Shown: positions 1 to 11,500 of the stretch, in pieces
Position numbering within the stretch: the first letter of the stretch is position 1
How the letters are laid out: each line of letters starts with the position of its first letter
Source: Flaccisagitta enflata
Taxonomy: Eukaryota > Chaetognatha > Sagittoidea > Aphragmophora
NCBI GenBank assembly: GCA_965153355.1
Contig: OZ231126.1
Location: forward strand, 4,278,001-4,342,000
Reading direction: 5' to 3'
Length of the DNA stretch: 64,000 nucleotides
Program-made: the position numbers and the translations under genes
Notes under the pieces: model-generated
Told to the model about the DNA's origin: nothing
What the model saw: the letters and a program-made list of their open reading frames with translations, nothing else
Database searches by the model: none

Positions 1-1530
1 ATAGAGATGTGAGGATGCAGCTAAAAAAGAGGGAGTGAGAAAAAAGAAAAGTTAGAAATAGAATTCAGGGTATGACAGAAAGATGCAAACAACTTCCCTC
101 CTCCTGCATTAAAAAAAAATCCGATCAAGAAAATAGCTTCCATGGCAGCTTACCTGCAAACGTCTCAGCAGCAGCTCTTCAACTGCAGCAACCCAAAACG
201 ACAGCAACAGCAGCAACAGCAGCAACAGCATCAGCAACAGCACCTACTCAAAACGACGGCAACACATCGTAAAAGTTTATTAATGACTTATTGTAGCGCG
301 GGTGAGAGTCTTCAAGCGTCCGTGACAGCTTCATGGTCTGTCCGTCAGTCCATTTCTAGATGGACTAATGAAAGAACTACAGGCTTTTCTAGTTCAGCAA
401 GTAGTTTGTTTTGTTTTGTTTTGTTTTTTTGTTGTTTTTTTTTTAATTTTGTATTCATGTTTTCTTTTTTGTTTTTTTGTTTTTTTTGTTTTTTTGTGTT
501 TTTTTTCTTATGACAACTTTCAGGCCTGTCCATCGGTCCGTCGACATATACATGCGTTAATCCATCCGTCCGTCCACCTTGTTTATTGATTAAGCGTAAT
601 TTTTGCGTTGCCGCTCCTGACAAATTGCCAAACTAACCTTCTACTAATGTATTACTGTTGTACCTACTGAAGTACTGGCCCTACCCACCGCACGGTACCA
701 AGAATGCCGCGCATCCGGCATTGATAAGTTGACTGGCCAGCTCAATGCCTTAATTAGCCTTTTCATCATTGCCCTTGCCCACCCACACATTATCATAGGC
801 TTCAACTAGTTTTGCCCCATTTCGAATTTCCTCATCTCTCTTTCTCCACAACTGTTCCTTTGTCTTTGATCAACTTGCTCCTTCTTCATCTTCATCTTCT
901 TCATCTTCATCTTCATCTTCTTCTTCTTCCTCTCCTTCTCTTTCCTCCCCACCACCAGCTACATCACCCTTCCATCATCCTTCCATCACCCCTCCATCAG
1001 TCTCCCATCACACGGTCCGCATCTCGCGCCTTACTTAACTGTCACCCAAGGAGGTGAGTACACACATAGAGTCAACCTCCACGTCAGTGGCTTTTTTTTT
1101 CAATCACTTGGGCGGCAACAGCAGCAGCAACAGCAACAGCAGTAACAGCAGTAGCAGCGAATGCAGCTGTCAAGGATCTTTTTTTTGAAGGTGATGGAAA
1201 GGCAGCGGCGTTGTACTGGCAAATGATTACGTTGAGGCTTTTTCTGTTTGCACAACTCCTTACCAACCTCAACATCTTTCCATTCTTCCTCCTCCTTATC
1301 CTCCTCCTCCTCCTCCTCGTCCTTCTCCTCCTCCTCTTCCTCTTTCACCTTACCCTCGATTTTACGCCCTCTTAAATCATCGTGGGGATGGGCAAAGAAA
1401 AAAAAAGGATAAAAAAGGAGGTTAAAAAGTAAATGAAAAAGCAAAAGAAGAAGAACAAGAAGAAGAAAATGAAAAACAAGAAGAACAAGAACATGAAGAA
1501 CAATAACAAGAACATGAAGTAAGAAATAAG
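1..1530. other. Non-coding low-complexity stretch
   Basis: No gene is supported here. The stretch holds short CAG/CAA runs (about 165-245 and 1110-1160), a T-rich tract (410-510), CTT/CTC-rich tracts (880-960, 1280-1350) and faint fragments of the HINE-like family, namely CCGTC words near 530-580 and a 'CATTGCCC.TGCCCACCC' word near 765-790. Open frames across the CAG and T tracts only translate the repeat. There is no splice-site-flanked coding block that I can recognise. Confidence 0.6.
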
Positions 1531-1531
1531 C

Positions 1532-1586
1532 AGAAGAAGAAGAAGAAGAAGAAGAAGAAGAAGAAGAAGAAGAAGAAGAAGAAGAA

Positions 1587-1630
<44 letters not shown>

Positions 1631-1636
1631 GGAAGA
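1532..1636. repeat. (GAA)n microsatellite
   Basis: A nearly pure AAG/GAA array of about 100 bp, with GAGGAA variants at the 3' side, sits in a wider purine-rich tract starting near 1390. The poly-Leu, poly-Phe and poly-Ser frames on the minus strand are its translation. Confidence 0.95.
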
Positions 1637-2009
1637 ATAAGGAGAATAGAAAAAGAAAATGAAGGAAAATAGCTAACGAAGGAGAAAACCATAAAAATCC
1701 TGGCCACGTTGGACAATGAACACATATTTGACATGGTGACATTTTACTGTTTGTGATAACTTTTAATGTTACACTCGGTGACAAATTTCGATGATGAATT
1801 TTTGGGAGATGACATTGGACCCAACGATGGACTTGCTTTTCTGTTTGATTTAAAGCAAAAGATAAGTCGATATCAAACCACATTAATAATTTCGAGCTTC
1901 AAAACTTAGTTCCCACTTACGAAACGTATTTAGCCTTCTTTCTCTTGTTACTAAACTAAATAACCTTTTATGTTCAACGTTTCACCAATTTCAATCGTTC
2001 AACCTGTGT

Positions 2010-2116
<107 letters not shown>

Positions 2117-2598
2117 TCATCAAAATTTATGAGAAATATTTTGCGTAGGTATCTCTCTCTGTTTGAGAGGGCGAAAGATTCATCTTATCTAAGTTGGACT
2201 TTTCAGATGTCTACCAAAACTTCGATGCAAATTTGCCATTTAAGTGCTTTGTTGTCTCTCTGTCACATCTCTCTTTTTTCTTGTTTCCTCTCTCTCTCTC
2301 TCTCTATTAAAGGCATAAAATATAAATCGGAAAATACTTTAAGTTTGAACGGTTTTTGCTTCAAGTGACAAGGCAAATACAAATATTGATGAGGCGGAGG
2401 AGGAAGAGGAAGAGGAGGAGGAGACGGCTGTGGTGGGGAAGAAGGATGAATTGAATGAAGGGAATAAAGAGGAAGATGAAGAGGAGGAGGAAGAGGAAGA
2501 GGTGGAAAAGGAGGATGAAGGTGAGAGCAACAGAAAGGTAAAGAAGAATCCAGTAAAAGTCAAACACAATACTTTTGGGGAATAATGATGTTGAAGGG

Positions 2599-3162
2599 AT
2601 GGGCATTGGGTATTGGGCATCGGATATCGGGCATTGGGCATTGGGCATTGGGCATCGGGCATTGGGCAATGGGCATTAGACATCGGGCATCGGGTATCTG
2701 GCATCAGGCATCAGGCATGGGGTATTGGGCACCAGGCATACATTAGGCATCAGGCATCAGGCATCAGGCATCAGGCATCAGGCATTGGGCTTCAGGCATT
2801 GGGCTTCAGGCATCGGGCATCGGGCATTGGCTTCAGGCATTGGGCATTGGGCATTGGGCATTGGGCATCAGGCATTGGGTATCAGGCATTGGGCATTGGG
2901 CATTGGGCATTGGGCATTGGGCAATGGGCATTGGATATTGGGTATTGGGCATTGGGTATCTGGCATCAGGCATCAGGCATCGGGCATTGGGCACCAGGCA
3001 TACATTAGGCATCAGGCATCAGGCATCAGGCATTGGGCATCGGGCATTGGCTTCAGGCATTGGGCATTGGGCATTGGGCATCGGGCATTGGGCATTGGGC
3101 ATTGGGCATCAGGCATTGGGTATCAGGCATTGGGCATTGGGCATTAGGCATTGTGCTAAGGC
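2599..3162. repeat. 7-bp minisatellite (GGGCATT/CAGGCAT)n
   Basis: About 80 tandem heptamers alternate among GGGCATT, GGGCATC, CAGGCAT and GGGTATY. Blocks of the array are themselves repeated: the run ending 'GGCACCAGGCATACATTAGG' occurs near 2727 and again near 2990, so the array grew partly by copying segments of about 260 bp. A 7-bp unit cycles through all three frames, so three overlapping long plus-strand ORFs exist without any coding meaning. Confidence 0.95.
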
Positions 3163-3883
3163 TAAACTGCTCTTTCCATCCGCTTTGACATTGGGATAAT
3201 CAATGTCCAATTGTCAGTCTGAATGTCTTTCAGAATGTCTGACTTTCAAGATGTCTCCCATTTGCCTTAGCTCACCTAGTCTGTCTGGACGTTTGTCCCA
3301 TTTGTCTCCATAAAAAAGAGCAACCAACTCATTTCTGAATGGGAAAGTTCAGTATTTGCATATTTGCATTAGATCATGATTCAAAAGGAGTGTCAGTAAT
3401 GATTTTTGGGTGTTTTGGTGTAGTTATAACGTTGTTGTTATCACAGAGTTATGCTGTAGTTGCGTTGGCCATGAAGTTTTGACTTTTTTCCCTGTTGGAG
3501 GATAAATTTGTTGACGTGGACATTAAAATTGATAAGTGGATAAATAAATGGAAGGTGAGAGAGGAGAAGGAGGAGAAGGAGGAGGAGGAGGAGGAGGAGG
3601 AGGAGGAGAAGGAGGAAGAGGGAGCGTAGGCAGGCAAAGGATAAATGAAAGTTGGGAAGAAGTTTTAAAAAAGTGAAAAAGCTACAAGAAAGTTGAAAAG
3701 TTTTGAGGGGAGAACTCGAAAAAATGACAATAGAGTGAACAATAGACTTCGTTTTGATGGAATCTAGTGCTTAAGTTTCAAGTCGGGCACCTTTTCGGAC
3801 TCTATCTTAATTCGACATTGACGATTTGTTATGTTGTCGGTCTGTCTGTCTATCTGTCTGTCTGTCTGTCTATCTGTCTGTCG

Positions 3884-3918
<35 letters not shown>

Positions 3919-4060
3919 GATCAATCAATCTGTTTGTTTAATTAAGATTTTGCCATTTGCAGACTACGAATTTGAAGGAACAAGACAAAGCCCTATTTCA
4001 CGAAGGGTGAAGAATTAGGGATGCAGAAGCAGCCTGGGGGCGGTGAAGCATAAGAAAAAA
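3163..4060. other. Gene-free stretch with GGA and GTCT microsatellites
   Basis: I see no gene. The stretch contains a GGA-rich array (about 3560-3612), a (GTCT)n tract (about 3839-3920) and otherwise AT-rich unique DNA. A fragment with CGGACGGAGCGACCGACC near 4085-4110 resembles the core of the HINE-like family. Confidence 0.6.
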
Positions 4061-4167
4061 CTGCTGGGTTTGGTGAACGGTCTGACGGACGGAGCGACCG
4101 ACCGATTCAGCCACTTGATCGAACGTAACGGTCACTCTCATGTTAGAGGCTCAGCAAGGGAATCAGG

Positions 4168-4434
4168 GGGCGTTTCTAGTCAAAGACGATCGCGTTTTGA
4201 AAGGGCCACTCGGTCGCTCGCTACGTTCGTTCGCTCGCACCGCTCATTCCGCTCACTCGCTCCGCAGCGCTCCACTTCGCTACGCTCGCTTCGCTCGCTT
4301 GCTCCGTTCACGGGCTCGCTCACTCACTTCGCTCACTCCCTCGTGGGACGGTTGAAATTCTTGAATATGTGTTCACGCTGTGATCGCATTTCATGGGAAC
4401 AAACGCGTTTTTGGTCGTCACTGGAAACACGCCC
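4168..4434. mobile_element. MITE-like element with GGGCGTGTTT termini
   Basis: The ends GGGCGTTTCTAG and GGAAACACGCCC are inverted and are flanked by TCAGG on both sides (4163-4167 and 4435-4439), a candidate 5-bp target duplication. The core is a degenerate tandem array of TCGCTCAC/TTCGCTCAC words. A copy in the opposite orientation lies at 46603-46793, and a core-side fragment lies at 35472-35615. No open frame is convincing. The superfamily is not clear from 5 bp alone. Confidence 0.7.
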
Positions 4435-4627
4435 TCAGGGATGCAAAAGCGGATGACCGCCTCCAATTTAGTGTGTGGGATAGCTTCTAGCTTTTGTAGG
4501 ATGTAAGATAAAAGCAGAAGACAAGAAAATTGAATGCTTCCACATCCCTAGACCTCATATGCAAAGGCATTGTAAAACATAACACTTAGTTCAATTGCAA
4601 ATTCTACACAACTGCCTTTTTTATTTT

Positions 4628-4655
4628 TTGTTGTTGTTGTTGTTGTTGTTGTTGC

Positions 4656-4731
<76 letters not shown>

Positions 4732-4797
4732 ATTGTTGTTGTTGTTGTTGTTGTTGTTCTTGTTGTTGTTGTTGTTCTTGTTGTTGTTGTTGTTGTC
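4628..4797. repeat. (GTT)n microsatellite
   Basis: A GTT/TTG array of about 170 bp with a few GCT, ATT and TCT variants. It accounts for the poly-Leu frame on the plus strand and the poly-Asn and poly-Thr frames on the minus strand. Confidence 0.96.
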
Positions 4798-5052
4798 GTG
4801 AAAAAGCAAAAAAGCATCAAGATGATTTTTCAAGTGAATTCAAGAGGATTGCACTAATGGCGTAAACAAAATAACAAAAAAACTACAGAAAAAAAAGGAA
4901 ACAAAAAACGTGCAAGGTGCTTTAAATACTTAATTCCAATTAACCATCTGTTGCCATTGAAATGGAAAAACAATCTCGAAAATATGAATTGATATCCTTC
5001 GGTCGATTGCCTACGGTTATTTTGGAATTTATTCATGTTGTAAATACGACTG

Positions 5053-5294
<242 letters not shown>

Positions 5295-5579
5295 AGAGAG
5301 AAAGAGAGGGAGAGACTGGGGTACACACAGAATGAGAAAGAGACCGACAGACAACTAAACATATGAACAGGCATAGAGACATACAGACGGGAACAGACAG
5401 ACAATCAGAATGATTAACAGACTCGAGCGGGAGACAGACGGACAAAGTTCTTCCGAGTCTAAACCAGTGGCGTTCGCCATATTGTGTTCCACGAAAACTT
5501 GATTTGGCGTGAAAAAGAAAGGCAATAATTTATAAAACAAATCTAATAATAATAACTAGACAAATCTGTGATGTAGATA

Positions 5580-5718
5580 ATGGCCGCCTGTGGGCGGCCT
5601 AACTACCATCCATGGGCGACCTCACTGCCGCCTATGGGCGGTCCCACTGCCGCCTGTGGGCGGTCCCATTGCCGCCCGGGCGGTCCCACTGCCGCTCAGG
5701 GCGGTCCCACTGTGCTCA
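5580..5718. repeat. Short GC-rich minisatellite with hairpin units
   Basis: About six units of roughly 22 bp, of the form CCGCCTGTGGGCGGTCCCAC. Each carries its own small inverted repeat (CCGCC...GGCGG). The array abuts a fragment of the GGCAGCGG family at 5733, so it may be that element's core. Confidence 0.8.
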
Positions 5719-5732
5719 GGCAGGAACAGAGG

Positions 5733-5834
5733 AATAGTCGCAAAGCGCAGATGGTCAGCGGTACCCGCTGCCCCTGTGTCAGTCAGATGTTGGTGTGTGG
5801 TTAGAGGGCGCGCCCGGGGGCCATGACCTATGCT
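5733..5834. mobile_element. GGCAGCGG-family fragment
   Basis: It starts AATAGTCGCAAAGCG and runs through 'GATGGTCAGCGGTACCCG' to 'GACCTATG'. The same words, in the same order, occur at 37802-37935 and 50918-50960. Only one terminal part of the element is present. Confidence 0.75.
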
Positions 5835-6446
5835 GTTTCGTTCTTTCAGATAGCACACATAGCGTTTTTTTCAAAAAATCAATCGTTGAAGAAACACATG
5901 TTTTTTTAATCAAATTGTGGCGATGATGTCGATAACAAGGATATCAGCAGCTTCACAACTGAATAACAAGAACATCAACAATAACAATGGTAACAACTAA
6001 AACGATGTTGACAGCATTGTTAACAATGACAATCAATATCATAAACATAATAATGACAATAAACGTAATGTCAGAGCCAAGGAAAAAATGCACCATAGAA
6101 ATCAGCTCCTACAAAAACTCTGTACTTGGTTCGGACGAGCTAAGTACAGTCGCGTGTGAAAAGATTCTAGCAACCAAAAAAAAAGAAAAAATAAGAATCA
6201 AATTGGGCAAGACAGCGATGTAACAAGGTTAGTTCATTTTCGTAGACAGAGACAGTATGTATGTCCGTGTGTGTTTACGCGCGTGCATGGGCACGTGCAT
6301 GGGCACGTGCGTGCGCGCGCACGTGCATGTGTGTGTTTGTTTGTGTGTGAATTTGAGTGTGTGCCTGCGTGTGCATTTGTGTATACATGTGTTTGCGTTT
6401 GTTTGTGTGTGTGTATTTGTGTATGCATGCGTGTGCATCTTATGGA

Positions 6447-6602
6447 AACAAAGCTGGATACATGCCAATCTAGTCGCGGACTGTTGGGCAGGAGCAAAAA
6501 TGTGAAAACCGATCGCAATTCAGAAAAATTACGTATTGAAAGATGGACTGACCAATGGACTGACTTGTCAAGGTATAGTGTCGCGTGTCCGTGACTATAA
6601 AA
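6447..6602 (-). mobile_element. HINE-like short element, GTCCG-hairpin subfamily
   Basis: The far end begins AACAAAGCTGGATACATGCC and carries GTCGCGGAC at 6473-6481. The hairpin end reads GTCGCGTGTCCGTGACT (about 6580-6596), followed by ATAAA. GTCCGTGAC at 6587-6595 is the inverted partner of GTCGCGGAC with one mismatch. The middle has degenerate GACTGACC words. Orientation is called so that the hairpin is the 3' end of the copy when read on this strand, labelled minus for consistency with the AAGGCC...hairpin order. Confidence 0.75.
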
Positions 6603-6607
6603 GGCAA

Positions 6608-7410
<803 letters not shown>

Positions 7411-7766
7411 ACAAAAAAAGGCCACAAGTGAGAGCTAGCGATGGATCAAAACACGGAATTTGTGAGACAGAGAGAGAGAGCGAGAGAGCGAGAGCGAGAG
7501 CGAGTAAATATGACTAAAAAAAGCTCAGGAAGATAAGCTGAAAAAAATGCTCAGAAAGACAGACAGAAATACTTACAGACTTCCAGACAGGCTGAATGAC
7601 AGCCAGATAGTTACTTATCTCTCTTTTTGTTTGTGTGTGGATCTACCATTTCAGATCATGTGATGTGGTTATCGTGAAGATTCATGAGATTGGCGGTACC
7701 AAAGCTTCCTTCATAAAGAAAATCAGGTCATGTTAATTGTCTGATGATTAGTGACTTGATTGAAAA
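7411..7766. other. Leader region before the SGNH/Helitron ORFs
   Basis: No separate gene is seen. It has short GA/GC-rich tracts to 7505, then ordinary AT-balanced DNA. It should contain the 5' part of the element and any promoter, but I cannot mark a terminus or TATA box with confidence. Confidence 0.4.
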
Positions 7767-8585
7767 ATGAAGACTATCGGATTGCTTTTAGCAGATAGTC
7801 TCATGAGAGGATGCTCCATTGCGGCAAGGCGGCTCTTGATGAAGAATTATGGTTTGAGTGAGTTGCATGTCCGGTGTTTTCCAGGTAAAACCACCGATCA
7901 ACTGTTAGGCGGTAATGGAGAGGTTCACACACTCATGCAGGAAAAGTCTTATGACTATGTCTTTTTGGTTGCTGGTGCTAATGATTTCAATCGTAATGAG
8001 GATGACTGCCATGTGATGAAATGCAAAATGATTGCAAGTGTGCGCAGTGATCTTGTTCATGGGTTTTGTACACAATATCCCATAACAAAGCTGATTTTGG
8101 CTCCCATCCCGATGCGCCGACTGTCCAAAAACCCAAGCATGATTCACGATCATCCAGAGTGCGGATCGCAAACCTGGATAGACACCACAAACAATGCCAT
8201 TTCACTCTATCAGAGTTGTTTTACCGTTTGTCCATGTCACAGCAATCAAGTGAGGTCTGTTATCTCACCTCCCCTTCACAAGTGGCTTCCCTATCTAACA
8301 TCTGATGGGTTACATTTGACAGATGGTTCTAAAGGCCAGACAGATGGTAAACTCAAAATGGTACAGTATCTCCTCAAACCCAAATCAAAGTTTTCACTTT
8401 CACAGGATGACTTCCCTCCTTTACCAGAAGCTTCCGGTAAATTTTCGTTTGAACCGCAGGTTGCTGTACCAAAAATGACACGCAAAGAAAAACCTAATCG
8501 AAACCACTTACATTTTGCAGTGTTGCCTTGCTCAAGATGTTTCTTTCAGAGGCCCAATCAAACAGGCTGCCAAGCAAGTGTCTAA
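7767..8585 (+). CDS. SGNH/GDSL hydrolase-like protein upstream of Helitron ORF
   Basis: The 272-residue frame shows the blocks of the SGNH hydrolase fold: ADSLMRG with nucleophile Ser11 (block I, usually GDS), FPGKTT with Gly40 (block II), GAND with Asn72 (block III) and DGLHL with Asp180/His183 (block V). All four catalytic positions are therefore kept. SGNH proteins are esterases or deacetylases, and such a domain is known in ORF1 of some CR1-type LINEs. Here it precedes a Helitron-type ORF in the +1 frame and overlaps it by 71 bp. A phase-0 GT-AG intron at 8460-8520 would fuse the two into one protein, so the natural product may be the N-terminal domain of the Helitron protein. No signal peptide is visible. 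The ATG at 7767 gives the full block I and is the obvious start. The domain is clear; whether it is active, or spliced to the next frame, is inference. Confidence 0.75.
   Translation: MKTIGLLLADSLMRGCSIAARRLLMKNYGLSELHVRCFPGKTTDQLLGGNGEVHTLMQEKSYDYVFLVAGANDFNRNEDDCHVMKCKMIASVRSDLVHGFCTQYPITKLILAPIPMRRLSKNPSMIHDHPECGSQTWIDTTNNAISLYQSCFTVCPCHSNQVRSVISPPLHKWLPYLTSDGLHLTDGSKGQTDGKLKMVQYLLKPKSKFSLSQDDFPPLPEASGKFSFEPQVAVPKMTRKEKPNRNHLHFAVLPCSRCFFQRPNQTGCQASV
8460..8520 (+). other. Candidate 61-bp intron joining SGNH and Helitron frames
   Basis: CAG|GTTGCT at 8457-8465 and CATTTTGCAG|TGT at 8511-8523 give a phase-0 GT-AG intron. Removing it joins codon 231 of the SGNH frame to the Helitron frame with no stop. 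The donor is not a strong consensus, so this is a proposal only. Programmed frameshifting, or two separate proteins, are alternatives. Confidence 0.45.
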
Positions 8586-11500
8586 ATCACCTGTTTGTCT
8601 TCCAAAATATGCTCCTGTTCTCCGCAAAAAGCAGAAGAAGCCAAAAAAAGCAGATCTGTGGTTTCCTCCTGTTTCCGATTATTGTTTTTCTCAGCCTAAT
8701 CATCTTCCACGTGCAAAACCGAGAGTGGAACGAGTGAAAAAAGTCAGCAACAAAGACCAACACCGAGAAGAACAGCCAAAGAAACAGGCGAAACGCAATA
8801 TTCCTTGGTATGAGCGACCAGAATTTTCTTGCAACCAATCAGAGGTTTCAAGGGGACGAGGTTTGTTGAAACTTAAATCAAGGACAGATCCATCCCCTTC
8901 AATAAAACGAACACCTCCTCAATTGCAAAAAAAATTTGAAAGGGACCCAAATCTGCTCATCAAATTGCAGCAAAAATTAACCTCTTTCAAAAATCAAAGA
9001 CGACCTCGGCTGAAAAAGACCTATGCTGTAAAAGAAGAACATCCCTGCCCGCATAAGGATAATAGCAATGATGTGGCTGGTGATGATGCCAATGGTATTG
9101 ATTCTGGTTTGGTTGATGATGGTGTTTGTGATGAATTGAGTGATGAACATCCAAAAATGAAAATCCCTCAACCAAGAAATTTTTCTAGGGGACATTTAAA
9201 GAAAGTGATGAAAAAAATCAAAGGATTCCTCAATCCTATGGTTAAGAGTCTATCAAAAGATTCAAAAGATATAGAGGATAAAATATCTCTGACATACAAC
9301 TCAAAACGTGGGTGTCTCATACAATTGGAGAAAAAAGATGGCAAAATAGAAACATTAGTAGATTGCTTTACTAGTCAAAATGATGATGAAGCTAACTCAA
9401 GCTCTGGGTTTTCTCAAAGAGAAGAAATATCGTTATTGTTGGGTGGAAAGGGAAAAAGGTCTAAGAGTGAAGAGGCAAGAAGGCAAAAAAAAAGACGTGA
9501 AGTAAGGGCAAAAAAATTATCTGAAGCAGAAAATCAGGAATTACTATCTAAGGCCAGAGAACGGATAAAAGAAAATTATGAGAAGAACAAAGAAAAAATT
9601 TTGGAAGACAGGAAATTGCACTATGATCAGAGCAAAGATACAATTTTGACAGATAGGGATTTGCATTATGATCAGAACAAAGATCAAATTTTGACTGACA
9701 AACAAATGCATTATTATCAGAACAAAGATCAAATTTTGACAGATAGGCATTTGCATTATGATCAGAACAAAGATAAAATTTTGACAGATAGGCATTTGCA
9801 TTATGATCAGAACAAAGATAAAATTTTGACTGACAAACAAATGCATTATGATCAGAACAAAGATCAAATTTTGACAGATAGGCATTTGCATTATGATCAG
9901 AACAAAGATAAAATTTTGACAGACAAGCAATTGCATTATGATCAGAACAAAGATAAAATTTTGACAAACAGGCAAAGTCACTATAAAGAAAATCAAAATG
10001 ATATATTGACTAGAAAACGTGCCTCATACAAGGAAAAATCTGTAACAACTGCAAAAAGATACAAAGGTGCAAAAGCACATCAAAGAAATTTGAGACTCGC
10101 GAGAAACCTTAAGTTAACAACAATAAGAATGCACGATGAGAGCTACAGGGTAAACAGAAAGGAAATAATCTCTCAGTTCCAGAACTTTTATGAGCTCATC
10201 AAGTACGGACCGGACTTCATCTGCACTATCTGTAACCGAAGTTTATTTGAAAATCAAGTGGTGAAAATCAATAAAAAATTGGATACTGCAGTCAAAATTG
10301 GGGGTAACCAATATAATTGCAGGACAAATAAATTAAGTTTTGATGGATACGAATATATTTGCAATAGCTGTCATGCAAATTTGAAAAGTGAAAAAATGCC
10401 TAAGTACGCGGTTGTAAATGGTAATGAGTTGCCATTTGTTCCTCCTGAGGTAAAGTCATTGAATGAAGGAGAGGAGAGATGCGTCGCCCCACGTGTTCAG
10501 TTTATGAGGGTGCAAAAATTGGGCTGCGATAGGCAGAGGGGCATTAAGAGTAATGTTGTGAATGTCCCAATAGACCTTGGAAAACTTAATTTGCAACTTC
10601 CATGCCCCAGACTTGATAATCAAATAATGCAATTGCATTTCAAACGTAAGATGGAATATAATCATGACTACCTTGCTCAGAACATTGATCTCAACAAGGT
10701 CAAACAAGCTCTTAGCATTCTGGCTAAATCGGAACTGTATAAAGAAGCTGGTGTAGAGATTGTCACAAACAATTTTGAAAAGCTCGAGAAAATCAATGAG
10801 GCCAGTTTGCAAGAGAGCATGAAAGGAATGGAGCTTAGTGGGGAGACCTCATCTTGTAATAAAGGTGAATATGTTGACATTCAAGTGGATGAAGATGATG
10901 ATGACGATGATTGGGATGAGCTGGGTGACGATTACCCAACCAACATTGGAAATGATGACACGATGATCATTAATGAAATAGATGAGCTGCAAGACATGGT
11001 GTACGCCAGGAATGATCTGTCAGTGGCTCCTGGTGAAGGGGAAACACCTTTGCCCATGACTCTAGATGAACACTGTGAGGATTTGGCTTACCCAACTCTC
11101 AATGCTGGAGAGAAGCCAAAAGAACACCTTGTTCCCATGTCATTCAAGGATAAATGTAAACTCCAGCTCATGCATGAAGACAACAGATATAGAACGCATC
11201 CAACATATCCGTTTTCCATTTTTCGAAAGGCAGAAACGATTCTGCACAAAAACAATATAAACATCAACATGAAGAAAGGAAAAAAAGTGGATGGAGCGTC
11301 TGTAACTGCCAAAGATGTATTGGGTAACGATTTCCAAAACATACTCAAACATGATGGCGGTTACAAGGTACTAGCTTCTAATCGATGTAGTCCCGCTTAC
11401 TGGCAAAAGGTAAAGGGAGAATTGTTTGCAATGGTCCGTCAACTTGGAATGCCGACGTGGTTTCTTACTTTCACTGCGTGTGAAACTTGGTGGCCCGAGT

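Noticed and set aside
142-513. Poly-Gln protein start (MAAYLQTSQQQ...)
   Set aside because: A CAG/CAA microsatellite followed by a T-tract. The frame runs into poly-Phe and has no supporting exon structure.
2613-3199. Three overlapping frames of 119-140 codons rich in Gly-Ile-His-Trp
   Set aside because: They are the three frames of a 7-bp minisatellite, and none is favoured.
4548-4833. Poly-Asn and poly-Thr proteins
   Set aside because: They are frames of the GTT microsatellite.
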